Shown: positions 34,982-44,005 of the stretch, piece by piece
How positions within the stretch are numbered: the stretch's first letter is position 1
How the letters are laid out: each line of letters opens with the position of its first letter
From: Fidelibacterota bacterium
GTDB taxonomy: Bacteria > Pseudomonadota > Alphaproteobacteria > Rhodospirillales > Rhodospirillaceae
Assembly: GCA_947475895.1 (NCBI GenBank)
Contig: CANJMF010000018.1
Location: forward strand, 1 to 63,347
Length of the DNA: 63,347 nucleotides
Direction of reading: 5' to 3'
Notes under the pieces: generated by a model
The model's database searches: none
Told to the model about the DNA's origin: nothing
What the model saw: only the letters and a program-made list of their open reading frames with translations
Translations under genes and position numbers: made by a program

Positions 34982-35745
34982 GTCGCGCGGCGCATATCTC
35001 TGAACGTGCCTTTGACAAAGTGCTGCGCCAGCGCGTTTTGAAGATCGTGTGCAGCGTTGTACGTAAGCGCCGCTTCTGCCGCTTCGCCCAGCCTTTTTCC
35101 CGCGTAGACCGCTTCGACGAAGACCGCGTCCGCCGATGTGATTAAGCGCGTGATCACATGGTCCCGTGGCCGCGACACAAGAACATCTTCGCCAACTTTC
35201 ATGTCAACGCGTGGAATGTCGATGATGTCGGGCTGATTGACTTCCCAAATGCGATAAATGGGAAATTGCGATCGTATCAGGCGCACAGCAGGATGCGGAT
35301 CCAAGCGAAGTGTTTCTATGTCATCCGACGCCGCAACGAGAAACGCCGCGTCAAACGGCGGCGCATCGGCGGCGAAGTAAGCTTCTCCGCGGACCCATTC
35401 GAGCCGCGCGACATCCGCGAGATAAGGCAATTGCTGGTGGACGTCGGATATCGCAATGAAGGCCGGAAAATCGCTACCGTACGTGGACAGCTGAGGCCGG
35501 CGCGGAGGGGCATTTGCAATAAAACGGCGCGCAAGGCTCGCGAAGAAAGCATCACCAACGATCCGCTGTGTTGCCGGAAAAGCGGCGGCGAGCGCTTCTA
35601 CCAAGCTGCCCTGAACCGTGTTGCGATAAACCGCGATGCGGTCGGCGATGGACCCGGATGAGCGTACATGCGCGCGCAAGGAGCCGTCTCCGGGGCCGAG
35701 GACAGCGTTGCGAAACAGCAGTTGTAGATCGCGTAAGGGTATCAT
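34978..35745 (-). CDS. bufC: BufC/HvfC-type partner protein (DUF2063)
   Basis: 255 residues. The N-terminal DUF2063 domain (RDLQLLFRNAVLGPG...IAVYRNTVQGSLVEALAAAFPATQRIVGDAFF) and a C-terminal domain match the partner protein that works with the MNIO enzyme BufB on bufferin precursors, probably by presenting the peptide. It overlaps bufB by 4 bases (ATGA) and is third in bufA-bufB-bufC. Confidence 0.88.
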   Translation of the reverse strand: MIPLRDLQLLFRNAVLGPGDGSLRAHVRSSGSIADRIAVYRNTVQGSLVEALAAAFPATQRIVGDAFFASLARRFIANAPPRRPQLSTYGSDFPAFIAISDVHQQLPYLADVARLEWVRGEAYFAADAPPFDAAFLVAASDDIETLRLDPHPAVRLIRSQFPIYRIWEVNQPDIIDIPRVDMKVGEDVLVSRPRDHVITRLITSADAVFVEAVYAGKRLGEAAEAALTYNAAHDLQNALAQHFVKGTFRDMRRAT

Positions 35746-36578
35746 GGGTTCAGGTCCAACAGGTTTTGCGCCTTAGCCGCTTCACCTAGAAGGATGTGCA
35801 ACTCGGGGATTTCCAAATCCCATTCGATCAACGTCGGACGCGGGCCGATCCGGGCGATGGTTTGTGCGTAGAGTCCCCAGACGTCGTCACAGACTTTGGC
35901 GCTATGGGTGTCGATCAAAAAGGGATCGTTGCCGTGCGCAGCGACGCTGTGTCCGGCAAGATGGATTTCGCCCACCGCGTCGCCTGGAATTGTATTCAAA
36001 TAATCCTGCGCGTCGATGCCGTTGTTATGTGCGCTAACGTAGACATTGTTCACATCGAGCAACAGGCCGCAGCCCGTACGCGCGACAAGGTGCGCCAGGA
36101 ATTCCGGCTCGCTCATGGTTGAAGCGGGGAATGAGATGTAAGCCGACGGATTTTCGATCAGAATTTTCTGCCCGAAGGTGCTTTGCGCGGTTTCAACATT
36201 GCGCGCCACCGTGTTCAACGTCTCGTCGTTATAGGGCAGCGGCAGAAGATCATTGAGATAGGTTCCATCCGTCACGCTCCACGCCAGGTGTTCGGAAATC
36301 AGCTTGGGCTGCGTGCGATCGAAAAGGGTTTTCAAGCGCCTGAGGTGTTCAGGGTCCAAACCCTCTGCCGAACCGAGCGAGAGTCCTACGCCGTGACAAC
36401 TGATGAGATAACGCGCCGCGATGGCGTCGAGCATCGCAAGGCGCGGGCCGCCATCACAGAGAAAATTCTCGCTATGGATTTCCAGCCACGGCGCGCGCAA
36501 CGGCGCGTCCGAGGCTTCGGCGGCGAAAAGCGCGAGGTGAGGATGGCGCAGGCCGATACCTGCCGCCGGGCGAATCAT
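35742..36578 (-). CDS. bufB: MNIO-family peptide-modifying oxidase (DUF692)
   Basis: 278 residues from ATG 36578, a start that overlaps the bufA stop by one base (TGATG). GIGLRHPHLALF, WLEIHSENFL, ISCHGVGLSLG, SEHLAWS, ENPSAYI and LLDVNNVYVSAHN hold the His/Glu/Asp ligands of the multinuclear iron site of the TIM-barrel DUF692 family (as in MbnB). In bufferin clusters it converts precursor cysteines to thiooxazole heterocycles. The ligand set appears complete. Confidence 0.92.
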   Translation of the reverse strand: MIRPAAGIGLRHPHLALFAAEASDAPLRAPWLEIHSENFLCDGGPRLAMLDAIAARYLISCHGVGLSLGSAEGLDPEHLRRLKTLFDRTQPKLISEHLAWSVTDGTYLNDLLPLPYNDETLNTVARNVETAQSTFGQKILIENPSAYISFPASTMSEPEFLAHLVARTGCGLLLDVNNVYVSAHNNGIDAQDYLNTIPGDAVGEIHLAGHSVAAHGNDPFLIDTHSAKVCDDVWGLYAQTIARIGPRPTLIEWDLEIPELHILLGEAAKAQNLLDLNP

Positions 36579-36916
36579 CAGCTGTGCGAGGCGTCTTTTT
36601 GGACGGGCGGCTGGCTCACGCCGTCGAAGGGCTGAAGCTTGCCGCCCATTTGCAGGCAGGTGCCTGCGGCCACCAATGTCCACTCCTGACCGCTATAGTC
36701 GAGCGTCGCGAGGCCGCCACAAGTATGGTCCGCTCCTTGCGAGGCACAGGCGTTTTCGCCTGCCGTCACAACGCCGAAGCATTTTTCCTTACCTGATTCC
36801 ACGCGATCCATACCGCCAGGAGAAGCTGTCTCTTTCTCAACTATGGCGAGTGCGCCGGCGACTACGGCAGCCCCGACAACAGCCCCTGCAAGCATGCGAA
36901 TTTTCAATTTATCCAT
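36578..36916 (-). CDS. bufA: bufferin precursor (DUF2282)
   Basis: 112 residues. A hydrophobic signal segment ([20 protein letters not shown]) is followed by four conserved cysteines: EKCFGVV, NACASQG, HTCGG and GTCLQM. This is the DUF2282 BufA pattern: exported, cysteine-containing peptides that bind copper after modification by BufB. Unusually, a short linker of about 20 residues and a Ser/Pro-rich tail ([10 protein letters not shown]) flank the core. The operon order bufA-bufB-bufC on the minus strand suggests metal-stress induction, but no operator is recognisable in 36917-37083. Confidence 0.88.
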   Translation of the reverse strand: MDKLKIRMLAGAVVGAAVVAGALAIVEKETASPGGMDRVESGKEKCFGVVTAGENACASQGADHTCGGLATLDYSGQEWTLVAAGTCLQMGGKLQPFDGVSQPPVQKDASHS

Positions 36917-37083
36917 TGCGACGTCCCTCGGCGATCAGGCCCGAAGAGTGAAGTATACGCATCATAGAACCAAAATCCTTAACACCGAGAATCACACCTT
37001 TGCGAGGGACTATAGGTTCGTTTGCAATACTTGTAACATACCGTGAATTGACGGCTACGACTCGCGTGTAGAAAACGCATCCC

Positions 37084-38853
37084 ATGCAACAGAGTGTGGC
37101 CGCCTCAGTCGTTCCACCGTCGCTGGTCCCAACCCCGACGGATACGCCGAATTTTACGAAGCGGCTTGCCAATTTCGATACGTTGCCCGCCGCGTTAGAT
37201 TATGCGGCCAAAAGCGAAACGGGATTCACGTTCTATTCCGGTCGCGGTGTGATCGAGGCCGTGCTGCCCTTCCGCGATTTGCGGGATCGTGCGGTCGATG
37301 CCGCGCTGCGGCTGGCAGGGGCTGGTCTCAAGCCGGGAGACCGCGTCGCTTTGTTGGCAGCGACCACACCGGAATTTCTCGTGCTCTTCTTCGCTTGCCA
37401 ATATGTCGGCGTGATTCCCGTGCCGATGCCGCTGCCGACAGCTTTCGGACGGCGCGAGGCTTACATCGAGCAAATCAAAGGCCAGATGGTGTCGTCGGGC
37501 GCACGCATGGTGTTCGGCCCAGCAGAGTTTCTGCCGCTCGTCCGCGAAGCCGCGGCGGCGACAACGTTGCAGTTCATTGGCGCCTTGGACGACGTGGCAG
37601 CCTGGACGCAAAGCGGCGCGGACTTGCATGCCGCAGGAACAAACGATTTATCCTATATCCAATACAGCTCCGGCTCGACGCGCTTTCCCACCGGCGTGAT
37701 GGTGACGCATGCGGCCCTCATGGCGAACAGCCATGCCATGAATCGATACGGCGTAAGCAATGGCCCGGGCCAACGTGCGACCTCGTGGCTGCCGTTCTTT
37801 CACGACATGGGCCTGGTTGGCTTCATGTTGGGCGCCCTGACGAGTCAGACCTCGGTCGATTATTTGGCGACGGAAGATTTCGCGCGCCGTCCGCTGACGT
37901 GGCTGAAGATTGTCAGCGACAATGGCAGCACCGTCTCCTACGCGCCGTCTTTCGGTTATGAATTGTGCGCCCGCCGTGTCGCGACGATGAGCGAGGGTTC
38001 GCTGGGTCTCGACCTTTCGAAATGGCGCATCGCCGGCATCGGCGGCGAAATGATCAAGCCCAATGTGATGCAGGCCTTTGCGGCCGCCTTCAAGCCTTAT
38101 GGGTTTTCGGAAAAAGCGTTCTGCGCAAGTTACGGCCTGGCGGAATGTGTGCTGGCGGTCAGCTTCGCGGGGACAAATAAAGGAATGGTGCTCGACCATG
38201 TTGATAAAGCGGGCCTTGAAGATCATCGCGCCGTCGCCGTGAGTGAGGCCGCGCCTGATGCGCGCACTTTCGTTTCCTGCGGTAAAATCATTCCGGGCCA
38301 CCGCGTCGAAATTCGCGGCGAGGGTGGCGAGATCCTCGGCGAACGCCAAGTGGGCCGCGTGTTTGTTGATGGCCCAAGCGTCATGAGCGGCTATTTCAAC
38401 GATGCTGCCGCCACGGAAGGCGCCTTAAAGGATGGTTGGCTTGATACGGGTGATCTTGGGTATTGGATTGGCGACGAGCTCGTGATCGTCGGGCGTGCCA
38501 AAGACATGATGATCGTCAACGGCCGCAATGTATGGCCGCAAGACATCGAATGGACCGTGGAACATATCGACGGGTTGCGGTCGGGCGATAGCGCGGCCAT
38601 CGTTCTTGTTGGCAACGACGGCGCCGAAAAACCGACGGTCCTTGTTCAGTGCCGTCTGTCGGATGTGTCCGAACGCAATAAACTGGCAGCCGAAGTGCGC
38701 ACAAAGATTCAAGAAGCCTCCGGAATTCAATGCGACATCATCTTGGTGCCGGCGCGTAGCTTGCCAAAGACGACCTCGGGAAAACTTGCACGCGGTCGCG
38801 CCAAAACCATGTTCATGGCCGGCGAAATTCCGCGGCTCGATATAGCCTCCTAG
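37084..38853 (+). CDS. aasR: fatty acyl-AMP ligase / acyl-ACP synthetase for ceramide synthesis
   Basis: 589 residues of the fatty acyl-AMP ligase type. YSSGSTRFPTGVMVTHAAL is the phosphate-binding loop, with Thr where acyl-CoA ligases have Lys, as in FAALs. FHDMGLVGFMLG, GYFNDAAATEG and DTGDLGYWIGDELVIVGRAKDMMIVNGRN are also family motifs. It would load a fatty acid onto the ACP at 39909-40178 for serine palmitoyltransferase. It is followed by cerR after 3 bases and heads the ceramide cluster. The symbol follows the Caulobacter naming. Confidence 0.85.
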   Translation: MQQSVAASVVPPSLVPTPTDTPNFTKRLANFDTLPAALDYAAKSETGFTFYSGRGVIEAVLPFRDLRDRAVDAALRLAGAGLKPGDRVALLAATTPEFLVLFFACQYVGVIPVPMPLPTAFGRREAYIEQIKGQMVSSGARMVFGPAEFLPLVREAAAATTLQFIGALDDVAAWTQSGADLHAAGTNDLSYIQYSSGSTRFPTGVMVTHAALMANSHAMNRYGVSNGPGQRATSWLPFFHDMGLVGFMLGALTSQTSVDYLATEDFARRPLTWLKIVSDNGSTVSYAPSFGYELCARRVATMSEGSLGLDLSKWRIAGIGGEMIKPNVMQAFAAAFKPYGFSEKAFCASYGLAECVLAVSFAGTNKGMVLDHVDKAGLEDHRAVAVSEAAPDARTFVSCGKIIPGHRVEIRGEGGEILGERQVGRVFVDGPSVMSGYFNDAAATEGALKDGWLDTGDLGYWIGDELVIVGRAKDMMIVNGRNVWPQDIEWTVEHIDGLRSGDSAAIVLVGNDGAEKPTVLVQCRLSDVSERNKLAAEVRTKIQEASGIQCDIILVPARSLPKTTSGKLARGRAKTMFMAGEIPRLDIAS

Positions 38854-38856
38854 AAA

Positions 38857-39801
38857 ATGAACCGCCCACTGATCGCCATCACCGGCGCGACAGGTTTCAT
38901 CGGTGGGCGATTGGCGCGCGCACTCGTCGACGCAGGTTACGATGTGCGGGCGTTGACGCGCCGTGCGCCGTCGCGGGACGTGCCGTCGGAAGTGGCGTGG
39001 GTTCAAGGCACGCTTAACAATGACGAAGCGCTCAACGCGCTCGTTAAAGACGCGGCGTTTGTCGTGCATTGCGCGGGCGCCATCAAAGCCCGCAACCGCG
39101 ATGAATTTCTCGAAGTGAATGCCGGAGGTACGCGCCGCCTTGCGGCGGTGGCCGCCGCGCAATCCAAACCGCCGCGCTTTATTCATCTGTCGTCGATTGC
39201 CGCACGTGCGCCAACGCTTTCCAGTTATGCCGCGAGCAAACGCGCGAGCGAGCAGGCGTTGCGGGGGTTCGATATTTTGCGTCCGGTGATTTTGCGCCCG
39301 CCCGCCGTCTACGGCCCGGGCGATATGGAAACCCTGCGGATTTTTCAAATGGCCGTGAAGGGGTTCGTGGTGGCGCCCGCTCAGCGCACCGCTCGCCTGT
39401 CGCTGGTGCATGTGGAAGACGTGACACGCGCCGTCCTGGCGGCCCTGAAACTGGCCGAACCTCCCGCCCGTCCCGTTGAGTTCGATGACGGGCGCATCGG
39501 GGGCTATACCTGGCCAGAAATTGTAACAGCCGCCGGGGAAGCTCTGCGGACGACCCCGCGGTTAATCCGGCTTCCTGCCCCCCTGGTTTACGGGGTCGGG
39601 CTGGCCGGGTCGGTCCACGCGGCCATGACTGGGCGGCCAAATGTGCTGTGCTGGGACAAAGTTGCTGAACTGCTTTTTCCGGACTGGGTGGCGGCCGGCG
39701 AGCCCCTTTTTGGATATAACCCCTTGTGGAATATAGAAAAAGGCTTCAAAGATACGGTGACTTGGTACGCCTCACGGGGTCTGTTGAAAAGTAACGGGTA
39801 A
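38857..39801 (+). CDS. cerR: ceramide reductase-type NAD-dependent epimerase/dehydratase
   Basis: 314 residues, extended SDR. ITGATGFIGGRLARAL is the NAD(P)-binding loop and YAASKRASEQAL the Tyr-xxx-Lys. In bacterial sphingolipid pathways this member reduces the 3-keto group of oxidised ceramide. The assignment rests on its place between the acyl-ACP synthetase and the ACP/Spt genes. Sequence alone would say only NAD-dependent epimerase family. Confidence 0.82.
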   Translation: MNRPLIAITGATGFIGGRLARALVDAGYDVRALTRRAPSRDVPSEVAWVQGTLNNDEALNALVKDAAFVVHCAGAIKARNRDEFLEVNAGGTRRLAAVAAAQSKPPRFIHLSSIAARAPTLSSYAASKRASEQALRGFDILRPVILRPPAVYGPGDMETLRIFQMAVKGFVVAPAQRTARLSLVHVEDVTRAVLAALKLAEPPARPVEFDDGRIGGYTWPEIVTAAGEALRTTPRLIRLPAPLVYGVGLAGSVHAAMTGRPNVLCWDKVAELLFPDWVAAGEPLFGYNPLWNIEKGFKDTVTWYASRGLLKSNG

Positions 39802-39908
39802 GTTGATTTGGTATTTTCCTTAGATTCCCGCACTCTAACACTTAGCACCTGCAGCAAAATCCGACCGATCAGCGGAGCCGCGGGTGCACGAGGAATGGTT
39901 TTCGCGGC

Positions 39909-40178
39909 ATGACGACGATAGGCACTGAACCCTCGGCACAGACCGTGGCGGCCTTGGTCGAAATCCTCGGACCGTTCAACAAGACAGGCGCTGAGCTAAA
40001 ACCAGGAACGCGGTTCACAGAGGATTTGAACTTTGATTCACTGGTTGTGATGGAGTTCGTTGCCGTTGTTGAAGACACGTTCGATATCTCCGTGCCTCTC
40101 AACATTCTGCCGGATGTGGCAACGATAAGGGACTTGGCGGCGGCGGTAGATGAAATCGTCGCGGAATCAAAGTCCTGA
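39909..40178 (+). CDS. acpR: acyl carrier protein of ceramide pathway
   Basis: 89 residues. The phosphopantetheine serine is in DLNFDSLVVMEFV near residue 45; helix II is acidic (EDTFDISVP). It is longer and less acidic than housekeeping AcpP. It would carry the acyl chain for serine palmitoyltransferase, as in Caulobacter AcpR. A gap of 107 bases separates it from cerR, so a second promoter is possible. Confidence 0.88.
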   Translation: MTTIGTEPSAQTVAALVEILGPFNKTGAELKPGTRFTEDLNFDSLVVMEFVAVVEDTFDISVPLNILPDVATIRDLAAAVDEIVAESKS

Positions 40179-40217
40179 GGGCTCCCGCTCAACGGGAACG
40201 TAAACGTGGGGATTTAA

Positions 40218-41450
40218 ATGGCTGAGTTGTTAGATCGTTTTGCGCCGCTGATGGGTCAGCGCGATGCATTGTTCGGCGACGGCGGTGCCAACCCCTTCCA
40301 AGTGAAAATGGACCAGGTTCTGTCGCAGACCGAAGCGATGATCGGCAATCGCCGCACAATCCTCGTCGGAACCAACAATTATCTCGGACTGACTTTCGCG
40401 CCCGAAGCGCTGCAAGCCGCGCACGACGCGCTCGATGCCTGCGGTACCGGCACAACCGGCAGCCGCGTTGCCAACGGCACTTATAGCGGCCACGCCGATC
40501 TCGAAAAGACGCTCGCGACATTTTTCGGCAAAGAACACGCGATGGTGTTCTCCACGGGCTTCCTCGCGAACCTCGGCATTCTGTCGACGCTGATGGGTCC
40601 GGAAGATTTCATTTTGATGGACGCCGATTGCCACGCGTCGATCTATGACGGCGTGCGCGGTTCGTCCGCGCAGATCATTCGTTTCAAGCACAACGATGCG
40701 GCCGATCTCGATAAGCGTTTGGCGCGTCTTGCCGACAAGCCGGGCAACAAGCTGATTGTCATTGAAGGCATTTATTCAATGCTCGGCGACAAAGCGCAGC
40801 TGGCGGATATCGTCGCGGTGAAAAAGAAACACGCGAACACCTATCTGTTGTCCGACGAAGCACACTCGCTCGGCGTTCTCGGCCGCTACGGTCGTGGTCT
40901 GCCGGAAGAAGTGGGCTGCGAAGACGATGTCGATTTCATCGTCGGCACGTTTTCGAAATCGGTCGGCACGGTCGGCGGCTTCTGCGTCTCGAACCATCCG
41001 CAATTCGATACCTTGCGCCTCGTATGCCGCGCGTATGTGTTCACCGCGTCTCTGCCGCCTTCGGTGGTAGCGTCCGCGATTGCAAACCTGAAAGCGGTTC
41101 AAAAAGGTGGCGCGCTGCGCGCACGTTTGATGCGCAACGCGAAACATCTGCACACGGGGTTGAGCGCGCTCGGCTTGAAGATCGCCAGCGATGTCAGCCC
41201 GGTTGTGGCTGTTGTGGCGCCCGACGTGCAAACCGCCGTTACCTTCTGGCGCGGGCTCATCGAAGCGGGCGTGTATGTGAACCTGGCGCTGCCGCCGGCA
41301 ACGCCGTTTGGTTACTCATTGCTGCGCGCAAGCTTGTGCGCGGCGCATACGGAAGAGCAGCTCGAGGAAGTGATCGCGATTTTCGCGAAAGTCGCGTCCG
41401 ACATCGGCCTCATTACACCCGCGAAGACGAAACGTACCGCCGTCGGTTAA
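40218..41450 (+). CDS. spt: serine palmitoyltransferase (alpha-oxoamine synthase)
   Basis: 410 residues, PLP enzyme of the AONS family. It condenses L-serine with an acyl thioester to 3-ketosphinganine, the committed sphingolipid step. GTNNYLGLTF, FSTGFLANLG, LSDEAHSLGVLGRYGRG and the PLP-lysine region GTFSKSVGTVGGFC are present. KBL, BioF and HemA share the fold, but the neighbouring ACP, reductase and GNAT genes single out Spt. It is preceded by GGGGATTTAAATG, a moderate ribosome site. Confidence 0.92.
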   Translation: MAELLDRFAPLMGQRDALFGDGGANPFQVKMDQVLSQTEAMIGNRRTILVGTNNYLGLTFAPEALQAAHDALDACGTGTTGSRVANGTYSGHADLEKTLATFFGKEHAMVFSTGFLANLGILSTLMGPEDFILMDADCHASIYDGVRGSSAQIIRFKHNDAADLDKRLARLADKPGNKLIVIEGIYSMLGDKAQLADIVAVKKKHANTYLLSDEAHSLGVLGRYGRGLPEEVGCEDDVDFIVGTFSKSVGTVGGFCVSNHPQFDTLRLVCRAYVFTASLPPSVVASAIANLKAVQKGGALRARLMRNAKHLHTGLSALGLKIASDVSPVVAVVAPDVQTAVTFWRGLIEAGVYVNLALPPATPFGYSLLRASLCAAHTEEQLEEVIAIFAKVASDIGLITPAKTKRTAVG

Positions 41451-41628
41451 CGGTCGTTACAACGATAGGTAATGACGCGCCACGCTCTGATCGCGTGATA
41501 GCCGTCGAAATCGGGGATTTCCCTTGGAAATCCAAACCTAGCCCTCGCATTAGCGTTCGCTTAAAATGCGGGCCGTTGGGCATGGCGCGCCCTGTTACAT
41601 CCAACCGAACTCGGCAAAGGCGCGGAAT

Positions 41629-42885
41629 ATGAAGGCCCTTGATCGTTACGTTCTCGGCCTAATTCTGCCGACCTTGGCCGTCACCCTTTTCATTGCGGCG
41701 ATCGTGCTCGCCATGGATCGGCTGATGCGCCTCCTGGATATCGCCGTGGGCAACGGTGTTTCAACACTGGTCGTGTTCCAGATGGTGTTCAACCTGCTGC
41801 CGCATTACATCAGCCTCGCATTGCCGGTGGGATTGTTTCTCGGGGTGCTCCTGGCGTTTCGGCGCATGTCCATGCAGTCCGAGCTCGATGCCATTCATTC
41901 GTGCGGCATTGGCATCGGTCGGCTTATTCGCCCCGCCCTGGCGCTCGCCGCGATTTGCATGGCGCTGAATTTTATTCTCTCCGGTTATGTGCAGCCGTAC
42001 ACGCGCTACATCTACAACCGTATTTATTTCAACATCACGTCGGGACTGATCGAGCAGGGCATTGGCGAGGGCGTTTTCAGAACGCTTCCCAACGGCTACA
42101 CGCTGCGCGTCGAAGAGTCCCGCAACGGCGGCCGCGAGCTGTCGGGCGTATTCGCCCACAAACAAGAAGAAAACGGGCACATCACCACGCTGACCGCCAA
42201 ACAAGGCGAGTTGATGACGCGCGGATTAAACGGTTCCATTGCGTTGCGCCTCTTCGACGGCAATTGGTCGCAGTGGGATCCTTCAACCAAGGCGACATCC
42301 ACGGTTCATTTCGATCAAAACATATGGGCGCTTAATCTCGACGAACTGCTGCGTTTTCGCGGACGCGGCGGTGATTCCCGCGAATTGACGACCTTCGAGC
42401 TGCTGCGAGGTTATTTCGACAACGTGGCCGCCGGTCGTAAGGGGCTAAAGGTCGACGAGACCGCGCCTGAAGATCCGCCGGAGCGCAGTGTCGCGCCCGC
42501 ATCTTTGTCGTCTGAGCTGCATGGGCGTTTGGTGTTCTCCCTTTCCATGTTCCTTCTGCCGTTGATGGCGGCGCCCTTCGGCATCATGACGCATCGCTCA
42601 AGCAAGTCCTTTGGCATGGTGGCAGGGCTTTCGCTGCTCGTCAGTTATCATAAGGTTCTCGAATTCAGCGGCGCTTATAGCAGTCACACCGGTGCGCCGG
42701 CTGGCGTCATGCTGTGGACGATTTTTGTCCTCTTTGCCATTGCGGTGACCTGGCTCTTCACGCGCACGCAAATGCAGGCCGGCGCGCCGCCAATTCAGCG
42801 TTTCGAGGCCCATTGGGTTGCGTTCTGGTCGGCGGTATCCGCGATCTTTCGCCCGAAGCGGGTCGTTACACCGGCGCGGGCATAG
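41629..42885 (+). CDS. LptF-like permease in ceramide cluster
   Basis: 418 residues from ATG 41629 (MKALDRYVLG). It has the LptF/LptG plan (YjgP/YjgQ): three N-terminal transmembrane helices, a periplasmic beta-jellyroll domain (about 130-290), and three C-terminal helices. LPHYISLALPVGLFLGVLLAFRRMSMQSELDAIHSCGIG is the coupling-helix region that contacts the LptB ATPase. Either these are the cell's LPS permeases placed here, or a dedicated pair for sphingolipid export. The cluster position makes the second an attractive inference. The next gene is the matching LptG-like one. Confidence 0.85.
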   Translation: MKALDRYVLGLILPTLAVTLFIAAIVLAMDRLMRLLDIAVGNGVSTLVVFQMVFNLLPHYISLALPVGLFLGVLLAFRRMSMQSELDAIHSCGIGIGRLIRPALALAAICMALNFILSGYVQPYTRYIYNRIYFNITSGLIEQGIGEGVFRTLPNGYTLRVEESRNGGRELSGVFAHKQEENGHITTLTAKQGELMTRGLNGSIALRLFDGNWSQWDPSTKATSTVHFDQNIWALNLDELLRFRGRGGDSRELTTFELLRGYFDNVAAGRKGLKVDETAPEDPPERSVAPASLSSELHGRLVFSLSMFLLPLMAAPFGIMTHRSSKSFGMVAGLSLLVSYHKVLEFSGAYSSHTGAPAGVMLWTIFVLFAIAVTWLFTRTQMQAGAPPIQRFEAHWVAFWSAVSAIFRPKRVVTPARA

Positions 42886-42894
42886 GCCAAAGAA

Positions 42895-43965
42895 ATGATT
42901 CTCACGCGCTATGTGATGCGTTCTTACCTCACGCGGTTCGCAGCATTGCTGCTGGGATTGGTCGTGTTCCTGCAAACGCTTGATCTGCTCGCCGAGGCCA
43001 ACACGGTGCTGGCGGGCGGTGGACCGCCGGTGCTCACGCTGCTGCGCTATGTGGCGCTGCGCTCGCCGTCTCTTGCGCAAACCATCGCGCCGTTGGCCGG
43101 CTTGCTCGCAGCACTTATGGCGCTGGTTGTGATGGCGCGTAACAGTGAAATTCTTGCGATGCGTGCGGCCGGGCGTTCGGTCTTCAGCCTTGTCAGCGGT
43201 TTGGTCGCATGCGGCTTTGGTCTTTCGTTGGCGCTGTTTGTGTTTACCGAATACGTGGAAGTGCCGGCCAACTCAGCGCTGCAGGATTGGAAAGACTCCG
43301 GTTACAAAACCGAAGGCCGCGTCGATAACGGCGAAAGCAGTTGGTTGGTGGAAGGCGATACCTACATTCGTGTGGCACAGGTCATGCGCGAAGGCACCGT
43401 GCTCAACGACGTCCGGGTCTTTAAGCAGGGCACCGACGCCAGCATTACCGACATCATCGCGGTACGTTTAGCCATTTGGGAAGACGATCATTGGACGACG
43501 TTCGACGTGCGCCGTCTCGGTGCGGTGAACGCGGATGCCACGCCGGCGGTTTGGGAAACAAAGCTTAAGCCCGATCAGTTCTTGCGCTTTGCCAACCATC
43601 CCGACGAATTGTCGATGAATGCGCTGAAGGAATACGTCGGCACCGTCGCGGTGGGTTCGCGTCCGCCGTATTTCTACGACACATGGTTGCAACAGAAAAT
43701 TGCCGGACCGATGGTTCTCGCCCTCATGCCGCTGTTGGCGGCACTGGCCGCGTTCGCCCACCACCGCCAAGGCACGCCCGTCATGACGATTGTGTGGGGG
43801 GTCACGTTTGGTTTCATGTTTGTCGTAATCGATAACATTTTGCTCGCCATGGGCCAGTTCGGCTCGCTGCCGCCGCTTCTAGCGGCGTGGCTACCACTCG
43901 CACTTTTCACGACCGCGGGCTTATGGGTTCTGTTTACATTCGAGCACACTGGCGCGCGTACGTAA
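42895..43965 (+). CDS. LptG-like permease in ceramide cluster
   Basis: 356 residues, same six-helix plus periplasmic jellyroll plan as its neighbour 9 bases upstream. ILTRYVMRSYLTRFAALLLGLVVFLQTLDLL begins the first helix. MALVVMARNSEILAMRAAGRSV is the LptB-contact region. The pair would form the heterodimer that, with an LptB ATPase, extracts a lipid from the inner membrane. The partner ATPase could be the LptB at 28165-28956, as none is encoded in this cluster. Confidence 0.87.
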   Translation: MILTRYVMRSYLTRFAALLLGLVVFLQTLDLLAEANTVLAGGGPPVLTLLRYVALRSPSLAQTIAPLAGLLAALMALVVMARNSEILAMRAAGRSVFSLVSGLVACGFGLSLALFVFTEYVEVPANSALQDWKDSGYKTEGRVDNGESSWLVEGDTYIRVAQVMREGTVLNDVRVFKQGTDASITDIIAVRLAIWEDDHWTTFDVRRLGAVNADATPAVWETKLKPDQFLRFANHPDELSMNALKEYVGTVAVGSRPPYFYDTWLQQKIAGPMVLALMPLLAALAAFAHHRQGTPVMTIVWGVTFGFMFVVIDNILLAMGQFGSLPPLLAAWLPLALFTTAGLWVLFTFEHTGART

Positions 43966-44005
43966 GCGGGTTTATAAAACGCCGCAGATTGCAGCCATTT
44001 ATGGA

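Noticed and set aside
40218-41450. Reading the AONS-family gene as glycine C-acetyltransferase, BioF or HemA
   Set aside because: None of the threonine, biotin or haem neighbours is present, while an ACP, acyl-ACP synthetase, reductase and GNAT synthase are.
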